Origin: Candidatus Leptovillus affinis
GTDB lineage: Bacteria > Chloroflexota > Anaerolineae > Promineifilales > Promineifilaceae
Direction: 5' to 3'
Assembly: GCA_016705235.1 (NCBI GenBank)
Contig: JADIYP010000005.1
Location: 378,252 to 442,251 of the forward strand
Length of the DNA: 64,000 nt
This document shows, piece after piece, positions 27,168 through 35,160 of the stretch (positions are counted from its first letter, which is position 1; every line of letters begins with the position of its first letter). Both the position numbers and the translations under genes were made by a program. The notes below the pieces were generated by a model. The model had not been told where the DNA came from and searched no databases. It saw only the letters and a list, made by a program, of their open reading frames with translations.

Positions 27168-30100
27168 ATGACAACTCTGGCCATTTCCTTGTTAGGTCCT
27201 GTGGGTGGGGCTATAAACGGCCGTTCCCTCGTTCTATCCAGCAGCCGTGCCCAGGCCCTGCTGGCTTATCTGGCCATGAAACGGGAATATCCCCAGCGGC
27301 GCGAAGCCCTCATGGAACTGCTGTGGCCCGGCATGCCCCCTCAGTCCGCCCAGGTCAACCTGCGCCGCGCCCTTTACCTGCTGCGCCAGGCCCTGACCGC
27401 CGAAGACGAATCTATCGCAGACCATTTCTTTCTTTCCGACCGGCAAACCATTCAGCTCAACCCTGAGGCCGACGTTGCCCTCGACGTCCACCGCTTCTGC
27501 AGCTTGCTGCGCGGCAGCCCCAGCCAGGAACAGATGGAGGATGCCGTGGCCCTGTACCGTGGCGACTTCCTCAGCGGTTTCTACCTGCCGGACTCCGCCC
27601 CCTTCGAGGAGTGGGCTGCCGCCCAGCGCGCCGACCTGCGGCGGCAAGCCATTGAGGCTTACGACAACCTGGTCTATCAGCTTATTAGGCAGGAAGCATA
27701 CGAGGTGGCGCAAACCTACGCCCAGCAGCAGCTGGCCCTCGACTCGCTGCACGAGCGCGGCCACCGCCAACTGATGGAAATTCTGGGGCGGCGGGGCCAA
27801 CGCAGCGCAGCCCTGGCTCAGTTTGATGTCTGTCGCCGGCAGTTGAATCAGGAGCTTGGGGTTGAACCGGAGGCGGAGACGGTGCGCCTGTATGAGGAAT
27901 TAAAGCACGGCCGTTTCATACCCATTTCCCCCACGCCAATCCCCACCTGGCCAGGCTTGATTCCCCAGGCGCCCGCTGAACCCGCTCGCTTTGTTGCCCG
28001 CGACGCGGAACTGGAAAGGTTAAACGCCGCCCTGGAGCGCGCCGCTGCCGGTCAGGGCGGCGTTCACTTTGTCACCGGCGAGCCGGGCAGCGGCAAGACG
28101 GCGCTGCTGGCCGAATTTGCCCGCCGCGCGCTGACCAAGAATGCGGAACTGCTAGTTGTTTGGGGGCAGTGCAGCGCTTTCACCGGCCAGGGTGACCCCT
28201 ACTTTCCTTTTCTAAACGTCATCCGCATGGTGGTAGGTGAAGCTGAAGCGCCGGTCACAGTCGGGGTCGGGAGCGACCAGTTGATGCCGCGACTGTGGCA
28301 GCAGCTGCCGGTCACTGTGGAGGCCGTGCTGGATCAGGGTCAAGAGCTGATCGGCCGTTTCTTCTCCGGCCAGACCCTCTTGCGGTTTGCCCGGCAGCAC
28401 GGCGGCGTGGCCCCGGACAGGCTCAAGCAGTTGGAAACGCTGCTGCCCCTGCTGGCAGCGAGGCCGCCCCAGCAGCAGTCGCCGCAGGCTGCCTTGTTCG
28501 AACAGTTCAGCCAGGTTTTGCGCGCGCTGGCGCAGAGCAGGCCGCTGCTGCTCATTGTGGATGATTTGCACTGGATCGATCCCGGCTCGGTCAGCCTGCT
28601 CTTTCATCTGGGGCTGCGGTTAGCCCACAGCCGTATCCTGCTCCTCTGCGCCTACCGCCCGGAAGAGGTCGCGCTGCCGCGGAAGGGCGCAGCGCATCCC
28701 CTGTCAGACGTCGTTGGGGAATTGCAGCGGACCTATGGGGACGTGCGCATCGACCTGATGCGCAGCTCCGGAAGTGACTTTGTAGACGCCTTGCTGGACA
28801 GCGAGCCGAATCACCTGAGTCGGGAGTTCCGCACTTTATTGCAGCGCCGAACCTCCGGCAATCCCCTGTTCACCACTGAACTGCTGCGCGGTATGCAGCT
28901 GCGCGGCGAGATTCAGCGCGACAGCCAGGGATACTGGGTGGAGGGGCCGAATTTGAACTGGCGCGAACTGCCGGCGCGCATCGAGGCCGTGATTGCCCGC
29001 CACATCAGCCATTTATCCCCGCCTTGCCGGGAAGCGCTGAGCATAGCCAGTGTGGAAGGGGAACAATTTACGGCCGAGGTCGTTGCGGCCGTCGTGCAGC
29101 AAGAAACGCCGCAGGTGTGCAGCCTGTTGAGCCAGGAAGCGTGCCGGCAGCACCAGCTCGTAGCGGCGCAATCCATAAGACCTGTCAATGGAGAAAACCT
29201 GGCGATATACCACTTCCGGCACGGGCTGTTTCAGGTTTATCTCTACCACCAGCTGGACCTGGTGGAAAAAGCGCGCCTGCACGGGTTAGTGGGCAGTACG
29301 CTAGAAGCATTGTACCAGCCCAATTTAGGCCGGTTTCCGGAAATGGCCCACGCCCTGGCGCGCCATTTTGCGGCCGCCCACATGGTCGAAAAGGCGGTGC
29401 TTTATTACACCATGGCCGGTAAAAACGCGCGGCGACTATTGGCCAACCAGGAAGCCATCGCCCATTTTTACAGCGCGCTGGAGCTGCTGCCCACGCTCCC
29501 CGCCACGATGGAGCGGGACCGCCAGGAACTCGATTTGCAGCTCAGTTTGGGACCGGCGCTCACGGCCGTAAAAGGGTGGGCGCCCCCGGAAATGGCCGTG
29601 GCCTACGCGCGCGCTCAGGAACTGTGCGCCAATATTGATGACAGCGCCCAGCTTGTTCCCGCGCTGTGGCTGCTGGCAACCTTCCGCCTGGGCCGGTCGG
29701 AACACGTCGAAGTGGATAAACTTTGTGCGCGGCTGTTGCGCCTGGCGCAGCAAGCCGGCGATCCTGATTTGCTGGCGCTGGCTCGCTTCCAGGTCAGTCC
29801 TTTTTACCAGGGCAAATTTATCCAGGCGCGGCTGCGGCTAGAAGAGGTCTGCGACGCGCCCGACGCAGCGCAGCAGCGCCGTCTGGTGCAGCAGTTTGGC
29901 ATGGCTCCGGCGGTGGTGGCGCGGGCCTATCTGGCGGAGTGTCTGTGGCTACTGGGTTTTCCTGAAGAAGCGGACCAACGCAGCCGGGAGGCGTGCGAGT
30001 TGGCAGAACAGATACAGCACCCGATGACAACGTGTTATGCATTGGGCCGCTTTTGCTGGTTGGCGGCAACAAAGGGCGACATGGAAGCCGCACGCGATTT

Positions 30101-30563
30101 TGCCTCCAGATGGCTCCAGGTAGCTGAACAATATGGGTTGGACGTATTTGCTCTGGCGGCGAAGTTCTCCGCGCATTGGGCGGCCGTTATGCAGGGCGAC
30201 CCACCTGTGGACCACATCGCGCAAATGCAGCAGGCCATGGAGGCATACCACGCCACCGGAACACTGCTCAACCGGACCACTTTTCTGGTGTTCTTCGCGC
30301 AGGCGTGCGGGGTAGCCGGAGAAATTGCACGCGGCCTGGCAGCGGTGGATGAATCGCTAGCGCTGGGGGAGCAAACTGGGGAATTGTGGTTTCAATCAGA
30401 GGCATACCGCATTAAAGGGAAGCTGTTGGAAATGCAGGCGCGGAACCAGGCGCAGCCAGCCGCGGTTCTTCAGGCTGCCGCAGCCTGCTTTGTCCTGGTG
30501 CGCCAAACGGCCGAACAGCAGGGGGCGGTGGCGCTGGCGCAACGGGCGAGGGCCGCCCGATAA
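27168..30563 (+). CDS. Large SARP/BTAD transcriptional regulator with AAA ATPase and TPR domains
   Basis: 1131 aa from ATG 27168 (GCGGGAG upstream). Order: winged-helix DNA-binding domain (residues about 1-90, with SSSRAQALLAYLAMK and LMELLWPG); BTAD domain (about 95-250, ALDVHRFCSLL, RGDFLSGFYL, AIEAYDNLVYQLIRQ, LNQELGVEPEAETVRLYEEL); AAA_16/STAND ATPase (about 285-560) with Walker A TGEPGSGKTALL and Walker B LLLIVDDLHWID; then TPR-like helices to the end. Such LuxR/AfsR-type STAND proteins bind an inducer and oligomerise in an ATP-dependent way to activate transcription. Signal and targets are unknown. No adjacent gene in the same direction looks like an obvious target. Confidence 0.88.
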   Translation: MTTLAISLLGPVGGAINGRSLVLSSSRAQALLAYLAMKREYPQRREALMELLWPGMPPQSAQVNLRRALYLLRQALTAEDESIADHFFLSDRQTIQLNPEADVALDVHRFCSLLRGSPSQEQMEDAVALYRGDFLSGFYLPDSAPFEEWAAAQRADLRRQAIEAYDNLVYQLIRQEAYEVAQTYAQQQLALDSLHERGHRQLMEILGRRGQRSAALAQFDVCRRQLNQELGVEPEAETVRLYEELKHGRFIPISPTPIPTWPGLIPQAPAEPARFVARDAELERLNAALERAAAGQGGVHFVTGEPGSGKTALLAEFARRALTKNAELLVVWGQCSAFTGQGDPYFPFLNVIRMVVGEAEAPVTVGVGSDQLMPRLWQQLPVTVEAVLDQGQELIGRFFSGQTLLRFARQHGGVAPDRLKQLETLLPLLAARPPQQQSPQAALFEQFSQVLRALAQSRPLLLIVDDLHWIDPGSVSLLFHLGLRLAHSRILLLCAYRPEEVALPRKGAAHPLSDVVGELQRTYGDVRIDLMRSSGSDFVDALLDSEPNHLSREFRTLLQRRTSGNPLFTTELLRGMQLRGEIQRDSQGYWVEGPNLNWRELPARIEAVIARHISHLSPPCREALSIASVEGEQFTAEVVAAVVQQETPQVCSLLSQEACRQHQLVAAQSIRPVNGENLAIYHFRHGLFQVYLYHQLDLVEKARLHGLVGSTLEALYQPNLGRFPEMAHALARHFAAAHMVEKAVLYYTMAGKNARRLLANQEAIAHFYSALELLPTLPATMERDRQELDLQLSLGPALTAVKGWAPPEMAVAYARAQELCANIDDSAQLVPALWLLATFRLGRSEHVEVDKLCARLLRLAQQAGDPDLLALARFQVSPFYQGKFIQARLRLEEVCDAPDAAQQRRLVQQFGMAPAVVARAYLAECLWLLGFPEEADQRSREACELAEQIQHPMTTCYALGRFCWLAATKGDMEAARDFASRWLQVAEQYGLDVFALAAKFSAHWAAVMQGDPPVDHIAQMQQAMEAYHATGTLLNRTTFLVFFAQACGVAGEIARGLAAVDESLALGEQTGELWFQSEAYRIKGKLLEMQARNQAQPAAVLQAAAACFVLVRQTAEQQGAVALAQRARAAR

Positions 30564-30659
30564 CCAGCCACGAACGCTGCTCCCACCTTATTTTGCTGAT
30601 TTGTGGGCCTGACATGGGGGTCACTTTACTGCAATGCAAAACTGCTCTTCACCGGTAGG

Positions 30660-31037
30660 TTAATACGCGCCAAGCTCGCGCAGGCGATCATCGCTGATGC
30701 CGAAGTGGTGGGCCAGTTCATGCAAAAAAACGTGCCGCACCCAGTGGCGAATGGCTTCCAGGTTGTAACCGGCTTGCCGTTCGATGGGGCCTTGATAGAG
30801 GGTGATGGTGTCTGGGGTGACGAGATTGTAGCCCTGGTTGCGCTGGGTGAGGGGGATGCCGTGGTAAAGGCCGAGCAGAGTGCCGCCTGGGGCGACGTCG
30901 GCTGCGTTCAGTTCGGCCTGTGTGGGCCACACGGCCGTTAACACCGCCACATTATTCATCTTATCCCGAAAAAACGGCGGCAGGGTTTCGATGGCTTCAT
31001 CGACTAAATCGGCAAATTCCTGGTCGGTCAGCATCAT
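30660..31037 (-). CDS. Zinicin-like metallopeptidase family protein
   Basis: 125 aa. The zinc-binding motif HELAHHFGISDDRLRELG lies near the C-terminus, and FRDKMNNVAVLTAVWP and LGLYHGIPLTQR are typical of the short DUF1025/zinicin-like family. It is a small cytosolic predicted zinc protease of unknown substrate. A TATAGT box lies 6 bases before ATG 31037 with no ribosome site, again suggesting a leaderless transcript; a second ATG follows at 31034. Confidence 0.87.
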   Translation of the reverse strand: MMLTDQEFADLVDEAIETLPPFFRDKMNNVAVLTAVWPTQAELNAADVAPGGTLLGLYHGIPLTQRNQGYNLVTPDTITLYQGPIERQAGYNLEAIRHWVRHVFLHELAHHFGISDDRLRELGAY

Positions 31038-31248
31038 GGGTAGACTATACGCGAGGCGGGTTAAATCGCCAAGAGGGTGTGAATGGCGCGTGGATGGTGT
31101 TAACTAGATTACAGACCGATTGTACGGCCGTTATCCTCCTCGCTGTAGCATTCCTGCTACATTGAAAAATAACCTTGCAGAGTGGGTTAACCCAAAATGT
31201 TTAAAGACGACCTGGCTCCGTGGCAGACGGTCCGGCCGTAAGAGGGTC

Positions 31249-31788
31249 ATGACCACATTCCCAATTTTGTTATTGGCTCACCTGATTGCTGATTTTCCTT
31301 TACAAACCAACCGCATTTACATTCTTAAAACACAGGGTAATAAAGGACTGCTTTTGCATGTCCTCATCCATATGCTGACGGCGGCGGTGCTGGTGCAACG
31401 GCCGTGGCAGTATATTCCGCTGTTTGTGGTCTTAGGCGCCATCCATTTTGTCGTTGATTGGCTAAAATTGAACAAGCCGGCCGTCAAACAAACCCCAGGC
31501 TTTCTGCTTGATCAACTGGCGCATGTCTTAACGATCCTGTTACTGACCATTTGGCAGCCGCATCTTGCCTCTATCTTGCCGTTGTGGGTTATTTCGCTTG
31601 GTATTGTCTGGGCATTGATTCCGGCCTTGCTGACGTTGTTGTGGGTTCTGGCTACCGATCTGCAAATCGCTTCACCCGACAACCCCACGTTGACCTGGGC
31701 AAACCATTGGCTGCTGCCTATTTCGCAAAAGGTTGGCTCGTTGTGTGTGGTTAGTCTGGTGGTGATCTGGGTATTGGTTATTGTGTGA
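31249..31788 (+). CDS. DUF3307 family membrane protein
   Basis: 179 aa. LLAHLIADFPLQTNRIY at the N-terminus and GAIHFVVDWLKLNK in the middle are the DUF3307 signature (two conserved His-Asp helices), followed by three more membrane segments. The family is of unknown function and is sometimes found beside SatD-type regulators; none is present here. ATG 31249 has AAGAGGG 5 bases upstream; an earlier in-frame start at 31120 would add a non-membrane region without a ribosome site. Confidence 0.8.
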   Translation: MTTFPILLLAHLIADFPLQTNRIYILKTQGNKGLLLHVLIHMLTAAVLVQRPWQYIPLFVVLGAIHFVVDWLKLNKPAVKQTPGFLLDQLAHVLTILLLTIWQPHLASILPLWVISLGIVWALIPALLTLLWVLATDLQIASPDNPTLTWANHWLLPISQKVGSLCVVSLVVIWVLVIV

Positions 31789-31868
31789 AACGGCTAAAGC
31801 GCGTGGATTTGGACAAATCAGGTAAGTGGGTGGGGGATAATTTGGATGGAATGTATGGAGAACGGCCG

Positions 31869-31897
31869 TTGACGCCCATTCCTCCCTTTGTTATAGT
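31869..31897 (+). promoter_or_regulatory. Promoter of the lysine-biosynthesis leader
   Basis: TTGACG (31869-31874), spacer of exactly 17 bases, TATAGT (31892-31897). The expected start of transcription is around 31904, only about 3 bases before the ATG of the first leader peptide and about 415 bases before lysW. This is the best sigma-70-like promoter in the window. The TTGACG overlaps an ACGGCCGT palindrome at 31862-31869. Confidence 0.7.
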
Positions 31898-31906
31898 TCT
31901 ACCAAT

Positions 31907-31975
31907 ATGAACATCTGGACAACTATTTCTGTAACCAAGAAGGGCAAGAAGAGCAAGCAAATTACCAATCGGTAG
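31907..31975 (+). CDS. Lysine-rich leader peptide 1 (attenuator)
   Basis: 22 codons: starts MNIWTTIS, contains VTKKGKKSKQITNR and ends TAG. Five AAG lysine codons lie within seven positions (31937-31957). It starts almost at the predicted transcription start and is followed 42 bases later by an intrinsic terminator. The last codon and stop (CGGTAG, 31970-31975) are exactly complementary to CTACCG (32029-32034) in the terminator loop and 3' arm. A ribosome paused at the lysine codons would leave that strand free; one at the stop codon would cover it. That is the logic of amino-acid attenuation. Function is inferred from layout; similar control of lysine genes is known in Thermus. Confidence 0.7.
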   Translation: MNIWTTISVTKKGKKSKQITNR

Positions 31976-32017
31976 TCTGGCCGCTTTTGCTTACCCGCAA
32001 AAACACGCACTTACAAG

Positions 32018-32051
32018 CGCCCCGCCACCTACCGGCGGGGCGTTTTTATTT
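32018..32051 (+). terminator. Intrinsic terminator T1 of the lysine leader
   Basis: CGCCCCGCC (32018-32026), loop ACCTACC, GGCGGGGCG (32034-32042), then TTTTTATTT. It has a 9-bp GC stem with a perfect T-run. It sits between two leader peptides and 270 bases upstream of lysW, so it must be bypassed for expression. Confidence 0.9.
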
Positions 32052-32097
32052 ACCTGATCAACAAACGAACCATCAAACCAACCAACCAACGAATACC

Positions 32098-32184
32098 ATG
32101 CTAAATAAACAAATCGCCAATCAACTGAAGAAGAACAAGAAGACCCAGCCCAACAGGGTTCTGGTTCGCGGCGCTTGCTTTTGA
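32098..32184 (+). CDS. Lysine-rich leader peptide 2 (attenuator)
   Basis: 28 codons: starts MLNKQIANQL, contains KKNKKTQPNR and ends RGACF-TGA. Lysine codons are AAG AAG AAC AAG AAG (32128-32142) plus one AAA. The segment KKNKKT-QP-NR aligns with KKGKKSKQITNR of leader 1, so the two units look like a tandem duplication. Downstream, GGTTCTGGTT (32157-32166) can pair with AATCAGAACC (32226-32235; one G-U) in the second terminator, or with an upstream CCAGCCC (32145-32151). No Shine-Dalgarno sequence precedes the ATG, a weakness of the model. Confidence 0.65.
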   Translation: MLNKQIANQLKKNKKTQPNRVLVRGACF

Positions 32185-32213
32185 GTGATTTGGCTCAAAC
32201 AAAGTTTTTCAGG

Positions 32214-32254
32214 CGGGCTTACCGGAATCAGAACCGGTAAGCCCGTTTTTATTT
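32214..32254 (+). terminator. Intrinsic terminator T2 of the lysine leader
   Basis: CGGGCTTACCGG (32214-32225), loop AATCAGAA, CCGGTAAGCCCG (32234-32245), then TTTTTATTT. It has a 12-bp perfect stem. The sequence after the stem (CGTTTTTATTTACC) is identical to that after T1. It lies 64 bases before the lysW start. Confidence 0.92.
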
Positions 32255-32317
32255 ACCAACATCCTCCCGGAGATTAAGAGCCTTCAGGAGGATTAAAATA
32301 AGAAAAGGAGCAAAAAA

Positions 32318-32488
32318 ATGACAACTGTAATTTGTGTGGAATGTGATGGGGAATTGGAAATGACCGATGATGTTCTTGTGGGCGAGATTGTGGAATGCCC
32401 GGACTGCGGCGTGGAACTGGAAGTGACCAGTGTATCTCCGCTGACCATCGAACTGGCCCCCGAAGTTGAAGAAGATTGGGGCGAATGA
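32318..32488 (+). CDS. lysW: LysW, amino-group carrier protein for lysine biosynthesis
   Basis: 56 aa. Two zinc knuckle pairs, Cys6/Cys9 (CVEC) and Cys27/Cys30 (CPDC), an acidic surface, and the invariant C-terminus EEDWGE whose last Glu carries the substrate. In the alpha-aminoadipate pathway LysX couples aminoadipate to this Glu through an isopeptide bond, and LysZ, LysY, LysJ and LysK work on the carrier-bound intermediate. AAAAGGAG precedes ATG 32318. It is the first structural gene after the tandem leader. Confidence 0.96.
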   Translation: MTTVICVECDGELEMTDDVLVGEIVECPDCGVELEVTSVSPLTIELAPEVEEDWGE

Positions 32489-32547
32489 AGCTTACAGCTA
32501 ATAGCTAATAGCTTATAGCTGTAAGCTGTAAGCTGAAAGCTGTAAGC
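32489..32547. repeat. Short-word inverted repeat between lysW and lysX (AGCTNATAGC words)
   Basis: CTTACAGCTAATAGCTAATA and downstream AGCTGTAAGCTGTAAGCTG words form an imperfect hairpin. It begins directly after the lysW stop and ends just before the lysX ribosome site, so it could set different mRNA levels for the carrier and the enzymes. Confidence 0.65.
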
Positions 32548-32562
32548 CAGAGAGGGATTTTT

Positions 32563-33495
32563 ATGCGCATTGGGGTGTTGTATTCACGAATTCGAGCGGA
32601 AGAGAAGCTCATTGTTGAGGAATTGCAGCGGCGCGGGGTTGATTTTGAAATGATCGACGTGCGCCAGGTGATTTTTAATCTGGAAACGGCCGTTTCCTGG
32701 CAGCAGTACGACGTGATTCTGGAGCGCTGCGTCAGCCATTCGCAGGCGTTGGCGGTATTACAAATATTGAATAGTTGGGGCATCCCCACCGTCAACACGG
32801 CTCAGGTGGCCCAGGTGTGCGGCGACAAGCTAAACACCACGTTGACGCTGCTGGCGCACGGCGTGCCGTCGCCGGAGGTGCGTATTGCTCTCTCTACCGA
32901 ATCCGCCTTGCAGACGATGGAGGACATGGGTTATCCCGTGGTCCTGAAACCGGCCGTTGGCTCCTGGGGGCGGCTGCTGGCTAAGGTAAATGACCGGGAA
33001 GCGGCCGAAGCGATTCTGGAACATAAAGAAACATTGGGTTCTTACCATCATTCCATCTTCTATATTCAGGAATATGTGGATAAACCGGGGCGCGACATTC
33101 GCAGTTTTGTGGTGGGCGAGGAGACGATTTGTGCTATCACGCGCTCATCGGCGCACTGGATTACCAATACGGCACGCGGCGGGCAGTCGGCGAACTGTCC
33201 GGTGACGCCCGAGATTGATAATCTGTCGCGGGCGGCGGCGCAAGCGGTGGGCGGCGGCGTGGTGGCGGTGGATTTGCTGGAAACCCGCGACGGCCGTCTC
33301 CTGGTCAACGAGGTTAACTACACCATGGAGTTCCGCAACTCCATCACGCCCACAGGAGTGGACATTCCAAGCAGGATTGTGGATTATGTGTTGTCGGTGG
33401 GGGAAGCGGGAAGATTAAAGAGTGGAGATTGGCGATTGCGCCACTCCCCAATCTCCAATTTCCACTCCCCAATCACCAATGGAGGCCGTCCGTGA
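32563..33495 (+). CDS. lysX: LysX, alpha-aminoadipate:LysW ligase
   Basis: 310 aa ATP-grasp enzyme. MRIGVLYSRIRAEEKLI, LERCVSHSQALAVLQILN, VVLKPAVGSWGRLLAKVND, FIQEYVDKPGRDIR-like YIQEYVDKPGRDIRSFVVG, ARGGQSANCPVT and VNEVNYTMEFRNS are all LysX/ArgX motifs. It uses ATP to link the alpha-amino group of aminoadipate to the LysW C-terminal Glu. The last ~28 residues (GRLKSGDWRLRHSPISNFHS and on) have no counterpart I know and are encoded by GATTGGCGATTG/CACTCCCCAATC repeat words, i.e. an intergenic hairpin captured by the gene. AGAGAGG precedes ATG 32563. It overlaps lysY by 4 bases. Confidence 0.94.
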   Translation: MRIGVLYSRIRAEEKLIVEELQRRGVDFEMIDVRQVIFNLETAVSWQQYDVILERCVSHSQALAVLQILNSWGIPTVNTAQVAQVCGDKLNTTLTLLAHGVPSPEVRIALSTESALQTMEDMGYPVVLKPAVGSWGRLLAKVNDREAAEAILEHKETLGSYHHSIFYIQEYVDKPGRDIRSFVVGEETICAITRSSAHWITNTARGGQSANCPVTPEIDNLSRAAAQAVGGGVVAVDLLETRDGRLLVNEVNYTMEFRNSITPTGVDIPSRIVDYVLSVGEAGRLKSGDWRLRHSPISNFHSPITNGGRP

Positions 33496-34517
33496 TACGC
33501 GCCGCCATTGTGGGCGGCTCTGGATACGCCGGGGGCGAGTTGCTGCGGCTGCTTTTGAGCCACCCGGAGGTCGAAGTGAGCCAGATTACCTCGCAGCAGC
33601 ACGACGGCCGTTTCGTTTACAGCATCCATCCCAACCTGCGCGGTGTTACCCGGCTGAAATTTTGTGCTGTCGAGGCATTGCAACCATGCGATGTGCTATT
33701 TTTAGCGCTGCCGCACGGCCGTTCCGCAGCCCAAATAGAAACATTTGCCAGTTTGGCCGGGCGGATTGTGGATTTGGCGGCGGATTTTCGACTGCGGGAT
33801 ACGGCCGTCTACGAAAAATGGTACGGCACGCCGCACGCCAATCCCGGCTGGCTGGAACGCTTCGTTTACGGTCTGCCCGAGCTGCACCGCGAGCAGATTC
33901 GGGCGACGCGGTATGTGTCCGGGGTGGGCTGCAACGCCACGGCCGTGAATCTGGCGCTCTTTCCGCTGGCCCAACAGAGGCTAATTGAGCAAGTCGTGGT
34001 TGAAGTAAAGGTTGGTTCGTCGGAAGGGGGCAACAGCCACAGCCCCGCCAGCCATCACCCGGAACGCAGCGGCGCGGTGCGCTCGTTTGCGCCCACCGGC
34101 CACCGCCATCAGGCCGAAATCCAGCAGGAATTAGGCAATTTTGACCTGCATTTTTCGGCAACGGCCGTGGAAATGGTGCGCGGCGTTCTCTGCACGGCTC
34201 ACGTCTTCCTGCGCGAAGACCTGGACGAGAAAGCTATCTGGCAGATTTACCGTGCCGCCTACCGCGACGAGCGATTTATTCGACTGGTGAAGGACAGCCG
34301 GGGCATTTATCGCTATCCCGAACCTAAAATCCTGGCCGGGACCAATTACTGCGACGTAGGTTTTGAGAAAGACCCGCACAGCAGCCGGTTGGTGGTGATG
34401 AGCGCCCTGGATAATTTGATGAAAGGCGCGGCGGGAACGGCCGTGCAGGCCATGAATCTGATGTGCGGCTTCCCCGAAGACATGGGATTGGGCTTTATGG
34501 GGCTGCACCCCATTTAG
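33492..34517 (+). CDS. lysY: LysY, LysW-gamma-L-aminoadipyl-6-phosphate reductase
   Basis: 341 aa ArgC/LysY-type dehydrogenase starting at GTG 33492 (GTGA overlap with the lysX stop; GGAGG at 33481-33485). NADPH-binding AAIVGGSGYAGGELLRLL, catalytic Cys in VSGVGCNATAVNLALFPL and VEVKVGSSEGGNS identify it. It reduces the LysW-bound acyl phosphate to the semialdehyde. Placement between lysX and lysZ supports the lysine pathway, although ArgC-like activity is also possible. Confidence 0.93.
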   Translation: MIRAAIVGGSGYAGGELLRLLLSHPEVEVSQITSQQHDGRFVYSIHPNLRGVTRLKFCAVEALQPCDVLFLALPHGRSAAQIETFASLAGRIVDLAADFRLRDTAVYEKWYGTPHANPGWLERFVYGLPELHREQIRATRYVSGVGCNATAVNLALFPLAQQRLIEQVVVEVKVGSSEGGNSHSPASHHPERSGAVRSFAPTGHRHQAEIQQELGNFDLHFSATAVEMVRGVLCTAHVFLREDLDEKAIWQIYRAAYRDERFIRLVKDSRGIYRYPEPKILAGTNYCDVGFEKDPHSSRLVVMSALDNLMKGAAGTAVQAMNLMCGFPEDMGLGFMGLHPI

Positions 34518-34548
34518 ACCAGACAGGTTTTTAAAACCTGTCTGGTCT
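34516..34548. repeat. Palindrome AGACCAGACAGGTTTT at the lysY 3' end
   Basis: AGACCAGACAGGTTTT is followed directly by TAAAACCTGTCTGGTCT, a near-perfect 33-bp palindrome overlapping the lysY stop codon. It can form a 3' hairpin, with no T-run after it. Confidence 0.75.
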
Positions 34549-34656
34549 CCGAAGCCTCCGGTCATCACGCCGAAGGCTCCGGTCACCTACCCGAAGGCTG
34601 CGGGCCGAAGACGCAGATTTGGGCTTTACAGGACTGCACCCATCTAGTCCTGAGCT

Positions 34657-34747
34657 TGTCATTCTGAGCGGAGTCTTCGGAGCGAAGAATCCCCATAACT
34701 GGGTCATTTAAGATAAATGGGATGCTTCGGAGGACCTCAGCATGACA
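34657..34747. repeat. Dispersed TGTCATTCTGAG repeat, copy 2
   Basis: 91 bp, beginning TGTCATTCTGAGCGGAG and ending CCTCAGCATGACA, very close in sequence to the inner part of the element at 2901-2992. It is located in the 640-base gap between lysY and lysZ. Confidence 0.85.
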
Positions 34748-34815
34748 TGTTTTTCAATTTTCGGGTTAATTTTTTAATTATCAAAAAAACTGTCAGGTTT
34801 TAACAGCACAAAACA

Positions 34816-35121
34816 TGCTGGCCGAAGCCTCCGGTCACCACGCCCCGAACCGAAGCCTCCGGTCACCACGCCGAAGGCTCCGGTCACCTGCCCGAAGGCT
34901 CCGGGCATCTGCCCGAAGGTCTCGGGCATCATCCCGAAGGCTCCGGTCACCTTCCCGAAGGCTCCGGGCATCTGCCCGAAGGTCTCGGGCATCATCCCGA
35001 AGGCTCCGGGCATCTGCCCGAAGGTCGCGGGCATCTACCCGAAGGCTCCGGGCATCTACCCGAAGGTCCGGGCGGGCATCTACCCGAAGGTCGCGGGCAT
35101 CTACCCGAAGGCTCCGGGCAG
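34816..35121. repeat. 21-bp minisatellite (CCCGAAGGCTCCGGGCATC units) upstream of lysZ
   Basis: About 14 units of CCCGAAGGYYCCGGGCATCT type with period 21; a small related cluster lies at 34550-34610. The unit contains the CCCGAAGG core also found in the REP variant at 8454-9285. It lies inside the lysine gene cluster and ends 40 bases before the lysZ start. Open frames across it (Arg/Ser-rich heptads) are judged to be artefacts. Confidence 0.85.
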
Positions 35122-35160
35122 ATAATTTGAAGCAAAAACTAGCACACAATGGGAGAAAGT

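Noticed and set aside
31800..32317. Lysine riboswitch (L-box) upstream of lysW
   Set aside because: The conserved L-box core was not recognised. The region is better explained by leader peptides with terminators.
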